Positions 17,415 to 26,082 are shown, numbered from the stretch's first letter. The stretch is DNA of 43,829 nucleotides from SHAN690 sp041391765 (GCA_041391765.1 JAWKNJ010000040.1:1-43829), one strand, 5' to 3'. The notes: a model not told the origin generated them from the letters alone. Numbers and translations are program-made.

Positions 17415-18892
17415 TTGAATTAGGACTTAGAACGTACACCATCGAGGAGATAGGTGACATTGTTACGGGTGGTGATGAGATTGCTCTCAATGATGACATC
17501 ATTGCTTCAGTTAAGAAAGGAAGGGCGTTTCTAGAAGATTTTCTTTTGTGCGCTGATAAACCGATTTACGGAATCAATACCGGCTTTGGAAGTCTTTACA
17601 ATGTTGAGATCAATCAAGAAGACTTGGGCAAGCTTCAGAAGAATTTGGTGAAGTCTCACGCTTGCGGGACCGGAGACCTTGTTCCACCGCAAATCGTTCG
17701 CTACATGATCTTGTTGAAGATCATCGGGCTGTCCAAGGGCAATTCCGGGATACGATTGGAAACAATCAATCAATTGGTGGAAATGTACAATGCGGGGATC
17801 ACCCCGGTGGTTTACCAGCAAGGGTCACTCGGAGCCTCGGGTGATCTGGCTCCATTGGCGCACCTTTCGCTTCCGCTTCTTGGAATGGGTCAGGTTTGGT
17901 ATGAGGGGGAAATAGTTGAGGCTGGAGAGGCGCTGAAAGCTGAAAGTTTAGGATCGATTACTCTGGGAGCTAAAGAAGGGTTAGCGCTTTTGAATGGAAC
18001 ACAGTTTATGTCCTCCTATGCCACCTATTTACTGTACAACCTGAACCACTGGGTTCGAAACGCTGACCTGGTGGCGGCTCTTTCTCTGGATGCCTTTGAC
18101 GGTAGAATTGAACCCTTTGATGACGCGGTTCACGTTCTCCGACCACACACCGGTCAGCGCGAAACGGCTCAGTTGTTTCGCGAGCTGTTGGCGGGTAGCG
18201 AATGGATTCTACAATCCAAAAAACACGTACAAGACCCATACTCATTTCGATGTATTCCACAGGTTCATGGCGCAAGCAAGGACGCCATTGAATATGTAAA
18301 ATCTGTAGTTGAAACCGAAATCAACTCAGTGACGGACAATCCGACACTCATCCCGGACGAAGACAAGATCATTTCAGCCGGTAACTTTCATGGCCAGCCC
18401 TTAGCACTTTCATTGGATTTCTTGTGTATTGCTGTGGCTGAATTGGCAAGCATTTCAGAACGAAGAACATATAAGCTGATTTCCGGCCAGCGCGGATTAC
18501 CTGCCTACTTGGTCGCTAATCCCGGCCTAAATAGCGGACTCATGATTGCTCAATACACTGCTGCTTCGATTGTTAGCCAGAACAAGCAGCTTTGCATGCC
18601 CGCCTCCGTGGATACAATCGACTCTTCAAACGGTCAGGAAGACCATGTGAGCATGGGAGCCAATGCTGCTACAAAGGCTTATCGTGTATTTGAAAATTTA
18701 AAAACAGTGGTATCCATTGAGTTGCTTAATGCAGCTCAAGCAGCAGACTTTAGGGAAGGTGTGTCATCCGCTACATTGGAGTCACTCAGAGTAGACTTTC
18801 GAGAGCATGTTCCGTTTATAGAAGATGATGTGGTGGTGCAAGAATTCATTGCCAAGAGCAAGACATTTTTGGAAATCCAAGATCGATCATAG
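17411..18892 (+). CDS. hutH: Histidine ammonia-lyase
   Basis: The protein has 493 residues and deaminates histidine to urocanate and ammonia using an MIO prosthetic group formed from Ala142-Ser143-Gly144 (GASGDLAPLAHLSL). Other active-site residues stand where expected: Tyr53 in IYGINTGFG, His83 in KSHACG, Arg280 in YSFRCIPQVHG. The Ser-His pair at 82-83 and Glu410 in GQEDHVSMG point to histidine rather than tyrosine or phenylalanine as substrate; tyrosine ammonia-lyases of this phylum differ at both sites. It overlaps hisS by 4 nt and is 2 nt from a thioesterase gene. The other hut genes (hutU, hutI, hutG) are not in the window, which is unusual for a degradation gene and leaves the fate of urocanate open. 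Confidence 0.93.
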   Translation: MIELGLRTYTIEEIGDIVTGGDEIALNDDIIASVKKGRAFLEDFLLCADKPIYGINTGFGSLYNVEINQEDLGKLQKNLVKSHACGTGDLVPPQIVRYMILLKIIGLSKGNSGIRLETINQLVEMYNAGITPVVYQQGSLGASGDLAPLAHLSLPLLGMGQVWYEGEIVEAGEALKAESLGSITLGAKEGLALLNGTQFMSSYATYLLYNLNHWVRNADLVAALSLDAFDGRIEPFDDAVHVLRPHTGQRETAQLFRELLAGSEWILQSKKHVQDPYSFRCIPQVHGASKDAIEYVKSVVETEINSVTDNPTLIPDEDKIISAGNFHGQPLALSLDFLCIAVAELASISERRTYKLISGQRGLPAYLVANPGLNSGLMIAQYTAASIVSQNKQLCMPASVDTIDSSNGQEDHVSMGANAATKAYRVFENLKTVVSIELLNAAQAADFREGVSSATLESLRVDFREHVPFIEDDVVVQEFIAKSKTFLEIQDRS

Positions 18893-18894
18893 AG

Positions 18895-19317
18895 GTGAAA
18901 CCAAAAATTTTTGAGAACAGGGTCAGGGTTCGTTACGCAGAAACAGACCGAATGGGATATTGCTACTATGGGAATTTCGCAACATACTTTGAAGTGGCTC
19001 GCGTTGAGGCCCTGCGGGAACTGGGAGTTACTTACCGACAGTTAGAAGATGAAGGCGTCATTCTCCCCGTATTGGATTACCAAATCAAGTATTTCAAACC
19101 TGCGCTTTACGATGAGGAATTGAGGATAGAGACAATTGTCGAAGAGGTGAGTGGAGCCAGGATATATTTCAGTTACAAAACGTTTAATGAACAGGATGAG
19201 CAGCTCAATCAAGCCACTACAACACTCGTATTTGTGGATGCGGAGTCGAAAAAGCCGATTAATCCGCCTTCTCACCTGGTTACAATACTCAGCAAAGTAT
19301 CTAACAAGTTCGGCTGA
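18895..19317 (+). CDS. Hotdog-fold acyl-CoA thioesterase (YbgC/4-hydroxybenzoyl-CoA thioesterase family)
   Basis: This 140-residue single-domain hotdog protein starts at GTG 18895, 2 nt after the hutH stop. The family N-terminal motif is present: RVRYAETDRMGYCYYGNFATYFEVAR is covered by residues of about 8-33, with the Asp of ETD as the presumed catalytic residue and YFEVAR at the head of the long helix. LDYQIKYFKPALYDEEL matches the central strands. Relatives hydrolyse acyl-CoA or acyl-ACP thioesters; the acyl group cannot be read from sequence. Co-transcription with hisS and hutH is very likely from the spacing, but no pathway linking them is evident. Confidence 0.88.
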   Translation: MKPKIFENRVRVRYAETDRMGYCYYGNFATYFEVARVEALRELGVTYRQLEDEGVILPVLDYQIKYFKPALYDEELRIETIVEEVSGARIYFSYKTFNEQDEQLNQATTTLVFVDAESKKPINPPSHLVTILSKVSNKFG

Positions 19318-19359
19318 ATTCTTTAACTATTAGGTTGAATTTCACCTTGTTCAAGTAAT

Positions 19360-19367
19360 CACATTTG
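19360..19367 (+). promoter_or_regulatory. -7 element (CACATTTG) 4 nt before the start of the barrel-protein gene
   Basis: CACATTTG (consensus TAnnTTTG, one change) ends 4 nt before the GTG at 19372. CTTG at 19346-19349 is a weak -33 candidate. The spacing implies a leaderless mRNA, as at several other genes of this window. Confidence 0.4.
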
Positions 19368-19371
19368 CAGC

Positions 19372-20148
19372 GTGAGATTTCAGCTGACTCTTCTGGCTTT
19401 TTTTATTTCCGTAACCGGGTTTTCTCAGGCCCTTGATTCTCTGGAACTTGAAGTAAAGGACACCTTGAAAATTAGCGGTCAGGACACCACGATCTACCCA
19501 AAGCCTAAGGAAAAGTTCATTTCGAACATTCTTTTTCAGTTCGACAATAGAAATGAAAAGTACTACGACACGAAAGCCAGAATGAACGGTGTACGAATTG
19601 GGGTGGCATTCTACAGACGGTTTAGAACAGGGTTTGGGTTTTACAGCAACAACAACTTCTATCGAATGGACGCTCCAAACCTTCCGATGAATCAATACGC
19701 GGTAGCTCGATTGAACTATAACACTTGGTTTACGGAATTGGCATTTTATCGAAGTTTTCGATGGGAGCTCTCCGGCACCTACTCACTCGGCAAGGGGACC
19801 ATTCGCTACAACACATTTGATCAGTCCACTTCCATCCCTGAGTTGGTTTCCGTTGACACCCTCACAAACATTCGGATTCATGATTTCGGTGTTAACGCCC
19901 AATTCAAGATATTTCCGTGGTTCGGACTTGGAGTTGGAACCGGTTACCGAACCTTGCTGCTGCCCGCCTATCCCGAGCTTCAAGGACCTTTTAGTGATCC
20001 GTATTTTGATTTCAAGATCAAGGTGTTTTTGGGCTATGCCTACAGGAGTATATTTAATCGCGATAAAATCGAAGCTGAACGCCTTTATTATGAGCAGCGA
20101 AGTCGCCTCAGACGAGCAAAGTTTCGCACAATGTTTTTAGAAAGATGA
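19372..20148 (+). CDS. Putative outer-membrane beta-barrel protein
   Basis: I do not recognise a named family. The protein has 258 residues. A GTG start opens a signal peptide (QLTLLAFFISVTGFSQ), followed by a short polar linker and then alternating, aromatic-rich strands with tight turns (RIGVAFYRRF, TGFGFYSNNNFY, TWFTELAFYRSFRWELSGTY, FGLGVGTGYRTLLLP), the pattern of a small outer-membrane beta-barrel. It ends with a basic, non-barrel tail (RSRLRRAKFRTMFLER), so the last strand may be FDFKIKVFLGYAYRSIF. The stop overlaps the ligA start by 4 nt (ATGA). GTG is used because the promoter lies directly before it. The barrel call is inference from composition. Confidence 0.72.
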   Translation: MRFQLTLLAFFISVTGFSQALDSLELEVKDTLKISGQDTTIYPKPKEKFISNILFQFDNRNEKYYDTKARMNGVRIGVAFYRRFRTGFGFYSNNNFYRMDAPNLPMNQYAVARLNYNTWFTELAFYRSFRWELSGTYSLGKGTIRYNTFDQSTSIPELVSVDTLTNIRIHDFGVNAQFKIFPWFGLGVGTGYRTLLLPAYPELQGPFSDPYFDFKIKVFLGYAYRSIFNRDKIEAERLYYEQRSRLRRAKFRTMFLER

Positions 20149-22163
20149 ATGAAAAACAGGCTAGAATTCGCATCGATCAGCTGAGGGCTGAATTGGAGGA
20201 ACACAACTATAGTTATTACGTGCTGAGTCAGCCCACGATCAGTGACTATGACTTCGATATGTTATTGAAGGAGTTGGAACAACTGGAAGCAGATTATCCC
20301 CAGTTTGAGCATCCCAACTCACCTACAAAAAGAGTGGGAGGAGACATTACCAAGAAGTTTGCAGAAGTAGTTCATGACTATCCAATGTTGTCGCTTTCCA
20401 ATAGCTATTCAAAAGAGGAAATCGTTGATTTTGAGAGCAGGGCGCGCAAACTCACCGAGGCCGACATGGAATACGTATGTGAGTTGAAATATGATGGGGT
20501 TGCTATTGGGATCAAGTATGTCAATGGTGAGTTTAATCGCGCGGTTACTAGAGGTGATGGATCGAAGGGCGAGGATATCAGCGCCAACGTTCGAACGATC
20601 AGGACGATTCCTATGAAGGTCAGGGGAGAAGGATATCCGGCTGAATTTGAAATCAGGGGCGAGATATTCTTTCCGTTGGACCGATTTCAGGCATTGAACA
20701 AGCAACGCGAAGAGGAAGGGGAACCGCTTTATGCGAACCCTCGAAATACTGCTAGTGGAACGCTTAAGAATCAGGATTCATCTTTAGTGGCGGGGCGCGG
20801 ATTGAACAGCTATTTGTATGGCTTTTATTCGAAAGAGAAGATTGCTGACAATCATTTTGATAGTGTCATCGAAGCGGGCAGATGGGGATTTAATATTCCT
20901 GACCAAGATAAAAACATGATTCGCCTGTGTAAGTCCATTGATGAGATCATGGAGTTCATCAACTATTGGGACTCTGAGCGTCATAAGCTGAACTTTGAGA
21001 TTGATGGTGTGGTGATCAAGGTGAATAATTATAGGCAACAGGAGGAACTGGGCTATACTGCCAAATCACCTCGTTGGGCGATTGCGTATAAGTTCAAGGC
21101 AGCAGAGGTCACGACAAGACTCAACTCGGTAACTTATCAAGTGGGGCGAACCGGAGCAATTACACCAGTGGCCAATTTGGAGCCGGTGCTTTTGGCAGGA
21201 ACAACCGTTAAGCGGGCATCACTTCACAATGCTGATCAAATCGAAAAGTTGGATTTGCGCATCGGTGACTATGTGTATGTAGAGAAAGGTGGCGAAATCA
21301 TCCCAAAGGTTACTGCGGTTGACTTGTCCAGGAGATCAGCTGATTCAACTCCTTTTGTTTATGCCACCGAATGCCCTGAATGCGCTACGGAACTAGTAAG
21401 AAAAGAGGGAGAGGCTCAGCACTATTGCCCGAATGAAAGCGGCTGCCCTCCTCAAATTACCGGGCGAATGCAACATTTCATTTCCAGAAGAGCGATGGAC
21501 ATTGAGGGCCTTGGAGCTGAGACCATTGATCAGCTGTACGAGGCCGGATTGATCAGCAACATGGCTGATTTGTATGATTTAAGTGCGGATCAATTGCTGC
21601 CGCTGGATAGAATGGCCAAAAAGTCAGTGGAGAATATGTTGACAGGAATTGAGGCGTCTAAACAAGTGCCATTTGAGCGAACACTTTTTGCGTTGGGCAT
21701 TCGATATGTTGGTGAAACGGTGGCCAAGAAGTTGGCGAGACATTTTCAATCCATCGAAAAATTGAGGAATGCCAGCATCGAAGAATTGGTAGCTGTGGAT
21801 GAGATTGGGGAACGCATTGCGCAAAGTGTACATGAATTCTTACACGATTCTCAGCATGGTGAGATTATCGATAGGTTGATAGCGAGCGGATTGCAGTTTT
21901 CGATTCCTGAAGAACAGTTAGCCGGCAGAACAGACAAGCTTGCCGGACAAACATTTGTGATTTCAGGCACATTCGAACGCCATGGTCGAGATGAGCTTAA
22001 GGAGTTGATTGAGAAGAACGGAGGTAAGAACACCGGATCTGTGAGTGCAAAAACTAACTATTTGCTAGCGGGTGATGGCATGGGACCTTCAAAGAGGGCA
22101 AAGGCCGAAAGCCTTGGGGTCAAAATACTATCAGAAACGGAATTTGAAGCGATGATCGTCTGA
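20145..22163 (+). CDS. ligA: NAD+-dependent DNA ligase
   Basis: The ligase has 672 residues, the normal LigA length, and seals nicks in replication and repair using NAD+. The N-terminal Ia domain has the NAD-binding HNYSYYVLSQPTISDYDFD segment. The adenylated lysine is Lys115 in CELKYDGVA, with DG motifs at the usual distances (GEIFFPLDRF, FEIDGVVIKVN). An OB domain follows, then a zinc finger with four Cys (CPECATEL and CPNESGCPPQ, near residues 410-433). Helix-hairpin-helix repeats come next, and a BRCT domain fills the last 80 residues (LAGQTFVISGTF). All expected domains are intact. It is translationally coupled to the barrel gene upstream, and its stop codon abuts the stop of the convergent gene with no gap. 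Confidence 0.97.
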   Translation: MNEKQARIRIDQLRAELEEHNYSYYVLSQPTISDYDFDMLLKELEQLEADYPQFEHPNSPTKRVGGDITKKFAEVVHDYPMLSLSNSYSKEEIVDFESRARKLTEADMEYVCELKYDGVAIGIKYVNGEFNRAVTRGDGSKGEDISANVRTIRTIPMKVRGEGYPAEFEIRGEIFFPLDRFQALNKQREEEGEPLYANPRNTASGTLKNQDSSLVAGRGLNSYLYGFYSKEKIADNHFDSVIEAGRWGFNIPDQDKNMIRLCKSIDEIMEFINYWDSERHKLNFEIDGVVIKVNNYRQQEELGYTAKSPRWAIAYKFKAAEVTTRLNSVTYQVGRTGAITPVANLEPVLLAGTTVKRASLHNADQIEKLDLRIGDYVYVEKGGEIIPKVTAVDLSRRSADSTPFVYATECPECATELVRKEGEAQHYCPNESGCPPQITGRMQHFISRRAMDIEGLGAETIDQLYEAGLISNMADLYDLSADQLLPLDRMAKKSVENMLTGIEASKQVPFERTLFALGIRYVGETVAKKLARHFQSIEKLRNASIEELVAVDEIGERIAQSVHEFLHDSQHGEIIDRLIASGLQFSIPEEQLAGRTDKLAGQTFVISGTFERHGRDELKELIEKNGGKNTGSVSAKTNYLLAGDGMGPSKRAKAESLGVKILSETEFEAMIV

Positions 22164-23258
22164 TTAGTAAAGCACAATCTTCTCCGTTATTGGTTGCTGC
22201 CCATCAAGCTCCAAACGAATAAAGTAAACTCCTGAATTAAAGGATTTCACATTCACCTTGGTGTCCCGAGTAAAACGATCAGACATGACCAATTTACCGC
22301 TCAGATCAAACAAACTGAAGCTATAATCAGAAGCGGTAGTTTTTATAACGATGGAACCGTCTGCAGCGTAGATGTCAGAATTGCTAAGAGCGCGTTCATC
22401 TGTGCCTTGGGGCCAATTTATGGGATCGTTAGGATCGTAGTTATCAACCATGGTAAAGATTAAACAGCTCGCATCATTGGACGAGACGTTATCGCTAGCG
22501 GCCATCGTTTTAGCACATAGTTGGAACGCACCTGCTGTGTCTATCGGAATGGCTGGTAACTTCGCCTGATTGGTAATGACCCGAACTGTCGATTGACCGG
22601 GTTCAACATCGCTATCCTTGATTACACCTTCTAATGATCGAATATCATCATTGATAAAAATCTGGTACTCGATGATCGAACCTTGCAAGTATGTAACGGT
22701 TCCATTGTTGTTTAGTTCAACGTTGATCTCGGTCAATGGGGGTGGTATATTGGTTCCATTGTCAATGTCAAACCCATTTAAGTTGGACGGGCTAACAATG
22801 GTAATGCCCTTCGACTTCCAATCATTGTTTATAGAAGTTTGGATGTAGAATTCTTCTGCCAAAAGATCGTTGACGGAATTCGGATCCTGATTGCATGAAA
22901 TGCTGGCGCTAACGGTAATCGTGTCTATGCTGGCATCAAATGTCACGCGATGACTCTCACCAAAATTTAAGGTCATTGTCTCACCGGAATCCAAATCTGT
23001 GGTTAGTATATATTCCATCGTATGGAACTCTATACCATAAACCACGCTTATATGGGTGGTGTCACCCGTGGCAAGAGTTAAAGGGCCATTATTTAACAAC
23101 GTAACAGAGAACGTTGTCTGAATCCCGCCTGGTATTTGGTTTGAATTATCAGAGCTAAACCGAATGTCGGTGATGGATAGGTCGGATTGTGCTAATCCTA
23201 ACGAAACAATAAATACCTGTGCAAGAAAGAGAGTAAAGATTTTTCTCATAAGCTTCAT
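22164..23258 (-). CDS. Secreted T9SS type A protein with CARDB-like domains (paralogue of the next gene)
   Basis: The protein has 364 residues. A signal peptide (IFTLFLAQVFIVSLGLAQ) is followed by two CARDB-like beta-sandwich regions (LSITDIRFSSDNSNQIPGG; GITIVSPSNLNGFDIDNG) and a type A T9SS tail that starts near YAADGSIVIKTTASDYSFSL and ends ITEKIVLY. It is collinear with the protein encoded at 23363-24460: both share PP-x-x-E-x-x-x-x-L-x-N-N, an acidic IFI/IYIG-D segment, LPAIP/IPAVP and SNDTTCLxF-like ends. The pair therefore arose by tandem duplication. The start could be the ATG at 23258 or at 23249. Its stop directly abuts that of ligA. Function unknown beyond surface export. Confidence 0.85.
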   Translation of the reverse strand: MKLMRKIFTLFLAQVFIVSLGLAQSDLSITDIRFSSDNSNQIPGGIQTTFSVTLLNNGPLTLATGDTTHISVVYGIEFHTMEYILTTDLDSGETMTLNFGESHRVTFDASIDTITVSASISCNQDPNSVNDLLAEEFYIQTSINNDWKSKGITIVSPSNLNGFDIDNGTNIPPPLTEINVELNNNGTVTYLQGSIIEYQIFINDDIRSLEGVIKDSDVEPGQSTVRVITNQAKLPAIPIDTAGAFQLCAKTMAASDNVSSNDASCLIFTMVDNYDPNDPINWPQGTDERALSNSDIYAADGSIVIKTTASDYSFSLFDLSGKLVMSDRFTRDTKVNVKSFNSGVYFIRLELDGQQPITEKIVLY

Positions 23259-23312
23259 CTACGAACTTAATAAACGAATGGCAGAAAAATAAGTTGCCCG
23301 TTGGGTTAGTAT

Positions 23313-23344
23313 CAAAAAAAAAGCCCCTTAAGAATCAGGGGCTT
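23313..23344 (-). terminator. Rho-independent terminator of the upstream minus-strand T9SS gene
   Basis: On the minus strand a 7-bp stem AAGCCCC/GGGGCTT (23338-23344 with 23321-23327) and a 10-nt loop run into nine T. It begins 18 nt past the stop at 23363, so the two paralogues are transcribed separately. Confidence 0.85.
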
Positions 23345-23362
23345 TCAATGAATTGGATTCTA

Positions 23363-24460
23363 TTATTGAATCGAAATCTTCTGAGATTTAACTTCTCCGG
23401 TTGATTCATTTTGTGAGCGAACGATGTATGCCCCACTCGAAACGTTTACTGGAATTGAACCGCTTCTAGTGAGCAACTCTGTGCTTACCAATCTACCCTG
23501 AACATCCATTATGGTTACAGTTGTCGGCTCCACAATGTTTGAAATCCAAAGGTTTTGATTAGCGTAATAAACATCTAATGGAACAGCATTTTCTTCACTG
23601 ATGCCAACGGGTACCCAAGTGTCGATAAGCTTAAACCCTAAGCACGTGGTGTCATTTGATTGATCATCGAGAACCGTTGTCAGGGCCACACAAACTTTGT
23701 ATGAGCCTGCTTTTTTCGGAACAGCTGGAATTACCGCCTCATTAGAGATAGTAAGGGTGGCTGTGTCTCCTGCAGCAAAGACGCTTGGAGCATGTACTGC
23801 ATTGTACTCGTCCTTTCCAATGTAAATCAGGAAACCCAATGTATATCCGGAAAGATCAAGCTCAGTATTGTTGATCAACATAGCTTCCATCTCCTCAATA
23901 GCAGGAGGAGTTTTGGTTTTGTGATATACATCAAAGCTATCCAAGTCGTTATAATCAGGTGTGATCAGCTTCAATCCTTTCACCGCCAAATCCATATTGA
24001 TATTATCGGCTATAGTAATTGTAGTATGACATGTATAGTTATTTGACCCGTCATCATCCACCAACCCTGTTGGAAGGATTACATACGCACAAATATCAAA
24101 TGTGGTACCTGGATCACCTTCAAAAGTGTAAGGGAATGTCACAGTCTGTCCATTGAATGAAACATCCGTAGGGATGTCAAATGAAACTCCATTTGCTGCA
24201 CCGCCATAAACTCTAAACGGTCCAAATACAGTGTCATTATTGATAATAATTGCTGTTGTAAACGTATCAGTAGCTTGAAGATCATCTCCAAGATTTTCAA
24301 AGGTGTACCACAAAAGCGTGGTAAATCCATCTGGAACGGTGTTAGACGCTGTGGTTGTTGCGTACATGTCTTTTACTAGCACATCATAACCGGCCATTGA
24401 AGTCTTTCCGGTAAATGCCACAATGCATAGTGTAATAAATAATCGAGTAAAAATTTTCAT
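23363..24460 (-). CDS. Secreted T9SS type A protein with CARDB-like domains
   Basis: This 365-residue protein has a signal peptide (FTRLFITLCIVAFTG) and then YDVLVKDMYATTTASNTVPD, an opening close to CARDB domains. A second such domain begins near GLKLITPDYNDLDSFDV. The C-terminal 80 residues form a type A T9SS tail (VTIMDVQGRLVSTELLTRSG, then VSSGAYIVRS and SQKISIQ). Conserved Cys pairs (FDICAYVI, YTCHTTI, YKVCVALT, TTCLGF) suggest disulfides in the folded surface protein. It is the paralogue of the gene at 22164-23258 and ends at its own terminator. TAAATTCG at 24501-24508 on the minus strand may be its -7 element. Ligand or substrate unknown. Confidence 0.86.
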   Translation of the reverse strand: MKIFTRLFITLCIVAFTGKTSMAGYDVLVKDMYATTTASNTVPDGFTTLLWYTFENLGDDLQATDTFTTAIIINNDTVFGPFRVYGGAANGVSFDIPTDVSFNGQTVTFPYTFEGDPGTTFDICAYVILPTGLVDDDGSNNYTCHTTITIADNINMDLAVKGLKLITPDYNDLDSFDVYHKTKTPPAIEEMEAMLINNTELDLSGYTLGFLIYIGKDEYNAVHAPSVFAAGDTATLTISNEAVIPAVPKKAGSYKVCVALTTVLDDQSNDTTCLGFKLIDTWVPVGISEENAVPLDVYYANQNLWISNIVEPTTVTIMDVQGRLVSTELLTRSGSIPVNVSSGAYIVRSQNESTGEVKSQKISIQ

Positions 24461-24500
24461 GATGTAATGATTAAGTTTTTGTCGGCTTAAAGACGAAGCG

Positions 24501-24508
24501 CGAATTTA
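24501..24508 (-). promoter_or_regulatory. Possible -7 element (TAAATTCG) for the T9SS paralogue gene
   Basis: TAAATTCG on the minus strand lies 40 nt upstream of the ATG at 24460. The same octamer is used before the genes starting at 26045 and 32844. No good TTTG stands at the -33 position. Confidence 0.35.
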
Positions 24509-24553
24509 AACGTTAGGTTGATATGAACATTATTCAGATAAAATATTGGACGC

Positions 24554-25384
24554 CTAAAGTTTAGAACCACACTTCATGCAATAATCCGCATCTTCTAAAT
24601 GTCCGGTATGCCCGCAGTTATCACAATGCCTATCCACAAGTTTTAGCCAATCCTTTGGTTCACTTTCTTTTGAATCTCTCACCATCTCTACCCCAACAAT
24701 TCCTGTTGGGACCGCAATAATTCCATATCCGAGAATCATAAGAACCACTGATATGAATTGTCCCATGCCCGTATGTGGGTGAATATCACCGAATCCAACA
24801 GTTGTCATAGTAACTATTGCCCAGTAAATGCTGCGTGGAATGCTTGTATAACCGTTTTCGCCCCCTTCAACAATGTACATAATGGTGCCCATGATGACTG
24901 CAATGTTGATCACGGCAAATAAGAAGACACCGATTTTAGTCCTACTGGCCTTCAGAGCATTCCACAATGAATCGGCTTCGCGCATTGATCGGGCGAGCTT
25001 TAAAACTCGGAATACGCGCATTAGTCGGAAGATTCGGATAACACGCAGGTAAGCAGATGTGGGTACGAAAAGTATCAGATAAGTGGGAAGTATGGATAGG
25101 ATGTCAATGATTCCATAAAAGCTAAAAATGTATCCCAGAGGCTTTCTCGATGTCCACAATCGTAGGATGAATTCTACTGTAAATAGAGCCGTAAACGCAT
25201 ATTCTGCATAAATGAGCAGGTCGCCATAGTTTTGCTGAAATTCCTTCACACTTTCTAGCATTACTGCCAGCGTGCTCAAAACAATGGCCCAAAGAAGTGC
25301 GATGTCAAAATTTTTTCCAGCCGGAGTGTCTGTGCCGAAAATGATGACGTAGAGTTTTTCCCGTATTTCCGATCTATCCCTCAT
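24554..25384 (-). CDS. Voltage-gated-type potassium channel with C-terminal zinc ribbon
   Basis: The protein has 276 residues and six membrane segments. The S4 voltage sensor has regularly spaced arginines (LRVIRIFRLMRVFRVLKLAR, residues 113-132). A pore helix and filter TTVGFGD (194-200) mark a K+-selective channel, and S6 contains LMILGYGIIAVPTGIV. The cytoplasmic tail ends in a four-cysteine zinc ribbon (C254, C257, C269, C272: CDNCG and CMKCG). It presumably conducts K+ across the inner membrane; the ribbon may act in assembly or as a redox or metal sensor, which is inference. The start overlaps the DUF4159 gene by 11 nt, so the two are co-transcribed. Confidence 0.93.
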   Translation of the reverse strand: MRDRSEIREKLYVIIFGTDTPAGKNFDIALLWAIVLSTLAVMLESVKEFQQNYGDLLIYAEYAFTALFTVEFILRLWTSRKPLGYIFSFYGIIDILSILPTYLILFVPTSAYLRVIRIFRLMRVFRVLKLARSMREADSLWNALKASRTKIGVFLFAVINIAVIMGTIMYIVEGGENGYTSIPRSIYWAIVTMTTVGFGDIHPHTGMGQFISVVLMILGYGIIAVPTGIVGVEMVRDSKESEPKDWLKLVDRHCDNCGHTGHLEDADYCMKCGSKL

Positions 25385-26045
25385 TTGGCTCGTTACTCAT
25401 GAATACGAATTGGATCAAATTGGCACCCATGCGCAACGCCTTCAAGTGATTCTCCTCCGTGTCATTGTGGATGCGTGGATCTTCCCATCCATCGCCTAAA
25501 TCGGATTCGAACGTGTACAAACAAACCAGCCGACCATCATGATATAGCCCCAAAGCTTGAGGCCTATTATTGTCATGTTCATGAATCTTTGGAAGTCCTT
25601 TGTCAAAGGCAAATTTCTGATGAAAAATGGGGTGTGTGGACGGCAACTCAACAAAATCCAATTCGGGAAACACCTTTTTCATCTGAGGTCGGATGAATTG
25701 ATCCATCCCGTAATTGTCGTCAATGTGCAAAAATCCCCCTGCAACAAGATAATTTCGAAGGTTCTGGATCTCAGCGTCATTGAAGATTATGTTGCCGTGA
25801 CCTGTGAGGTGCAGAAATGGATATTGATATAGCGCTCGGTCATTCAGGTCAACGATTGCTTGCTCGTTGCTCAAATTGGTTCCTAGTTCGTCATTACAAA
25901 ATCGGGCAAGGTTAGGAAGTGAGGTTTCTAGATTCGCATACCAGTCACCCCCGCCATGGTATTTCACCAAAGCCAGTTTAAGCGCATCTTGAGAAGAGAC
26001 ACAACCGATGAATGCACTCAGAAATAAGGAGAGGATAAATTTCAC
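25374..26045 (-). CDS. DUF4159 family protein
   Basis: The protein has 223 residues, with a GTG start at 26045 and a signal peptide (KFILSLFLSAFIGCVSSQ). The rest matches the DUF4159 family: LALVKYHGGGDWYANLETSL, YPFLHLTGHGNI, AGGFLHIDDNYGMDQFIRPQ, a THPIFH segment and a final domain with LVCLYTFESDLGDGWED. The fold resembles glutamine-amidotransferase-like domains; no biochemical role is established that I know of. It overlaps the K+ channel gene by 11 nt and has a promoter inside the end of rsmE. Its GTG start is set by the -7 element 5 nt upstream and by the signal peptide. Confidence 0.88.
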   Translation of the reverse strand: MKFILSLFLSAFIGCVSSQDALKLALVKYHGGGDWYANLETSLPNLARFCNDELGTNLSNEQAIVDLNDRALYQYPFLHLTGHGNIIFNDAEIQNLRNYLVAGGFLHIDDNYGMDQFIRPQMKKVFPELDFVELPSTHPIFHQKFAFDKGLPKIHEHDNNRPQALGLYHDGRLVCLYTFESDLGDGWEDPRIHNDTEENHLKALRMGANLIQFVFMSNEPNEG

Positions 26046-26050
26046 GTGGT

Positions 26051-26082
26051 CGAATTTAATCTATGGTCGCTGACCGAACAAA
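26051..26082 (-). promoter_or_regulatory. Promoter (TTTG-N20-TAAATTCG) for the DUF4159/K+ channel pair
   Basis: On the minus strand TTTG (26079-26082) and TAAATTCG (26051-26058) are 20 nt apart. The -33 element lies inside the last codons of rsmE. The -7 element ends 5 nt before the GTG at 26045, predicting a leaderless mRNA. Confidence 0.55.

Noticed and set aside
17411..18892. The ammonia-lyase as a tyrosine ammonia-lyase of a pigment (flexirubin/aryl polyene) pathway
   Set aside because: The Ser-His pair at 82-83 and GQEDHVSMG are of the histidine type, and no ketosynthase or acyl carrier genes are near.
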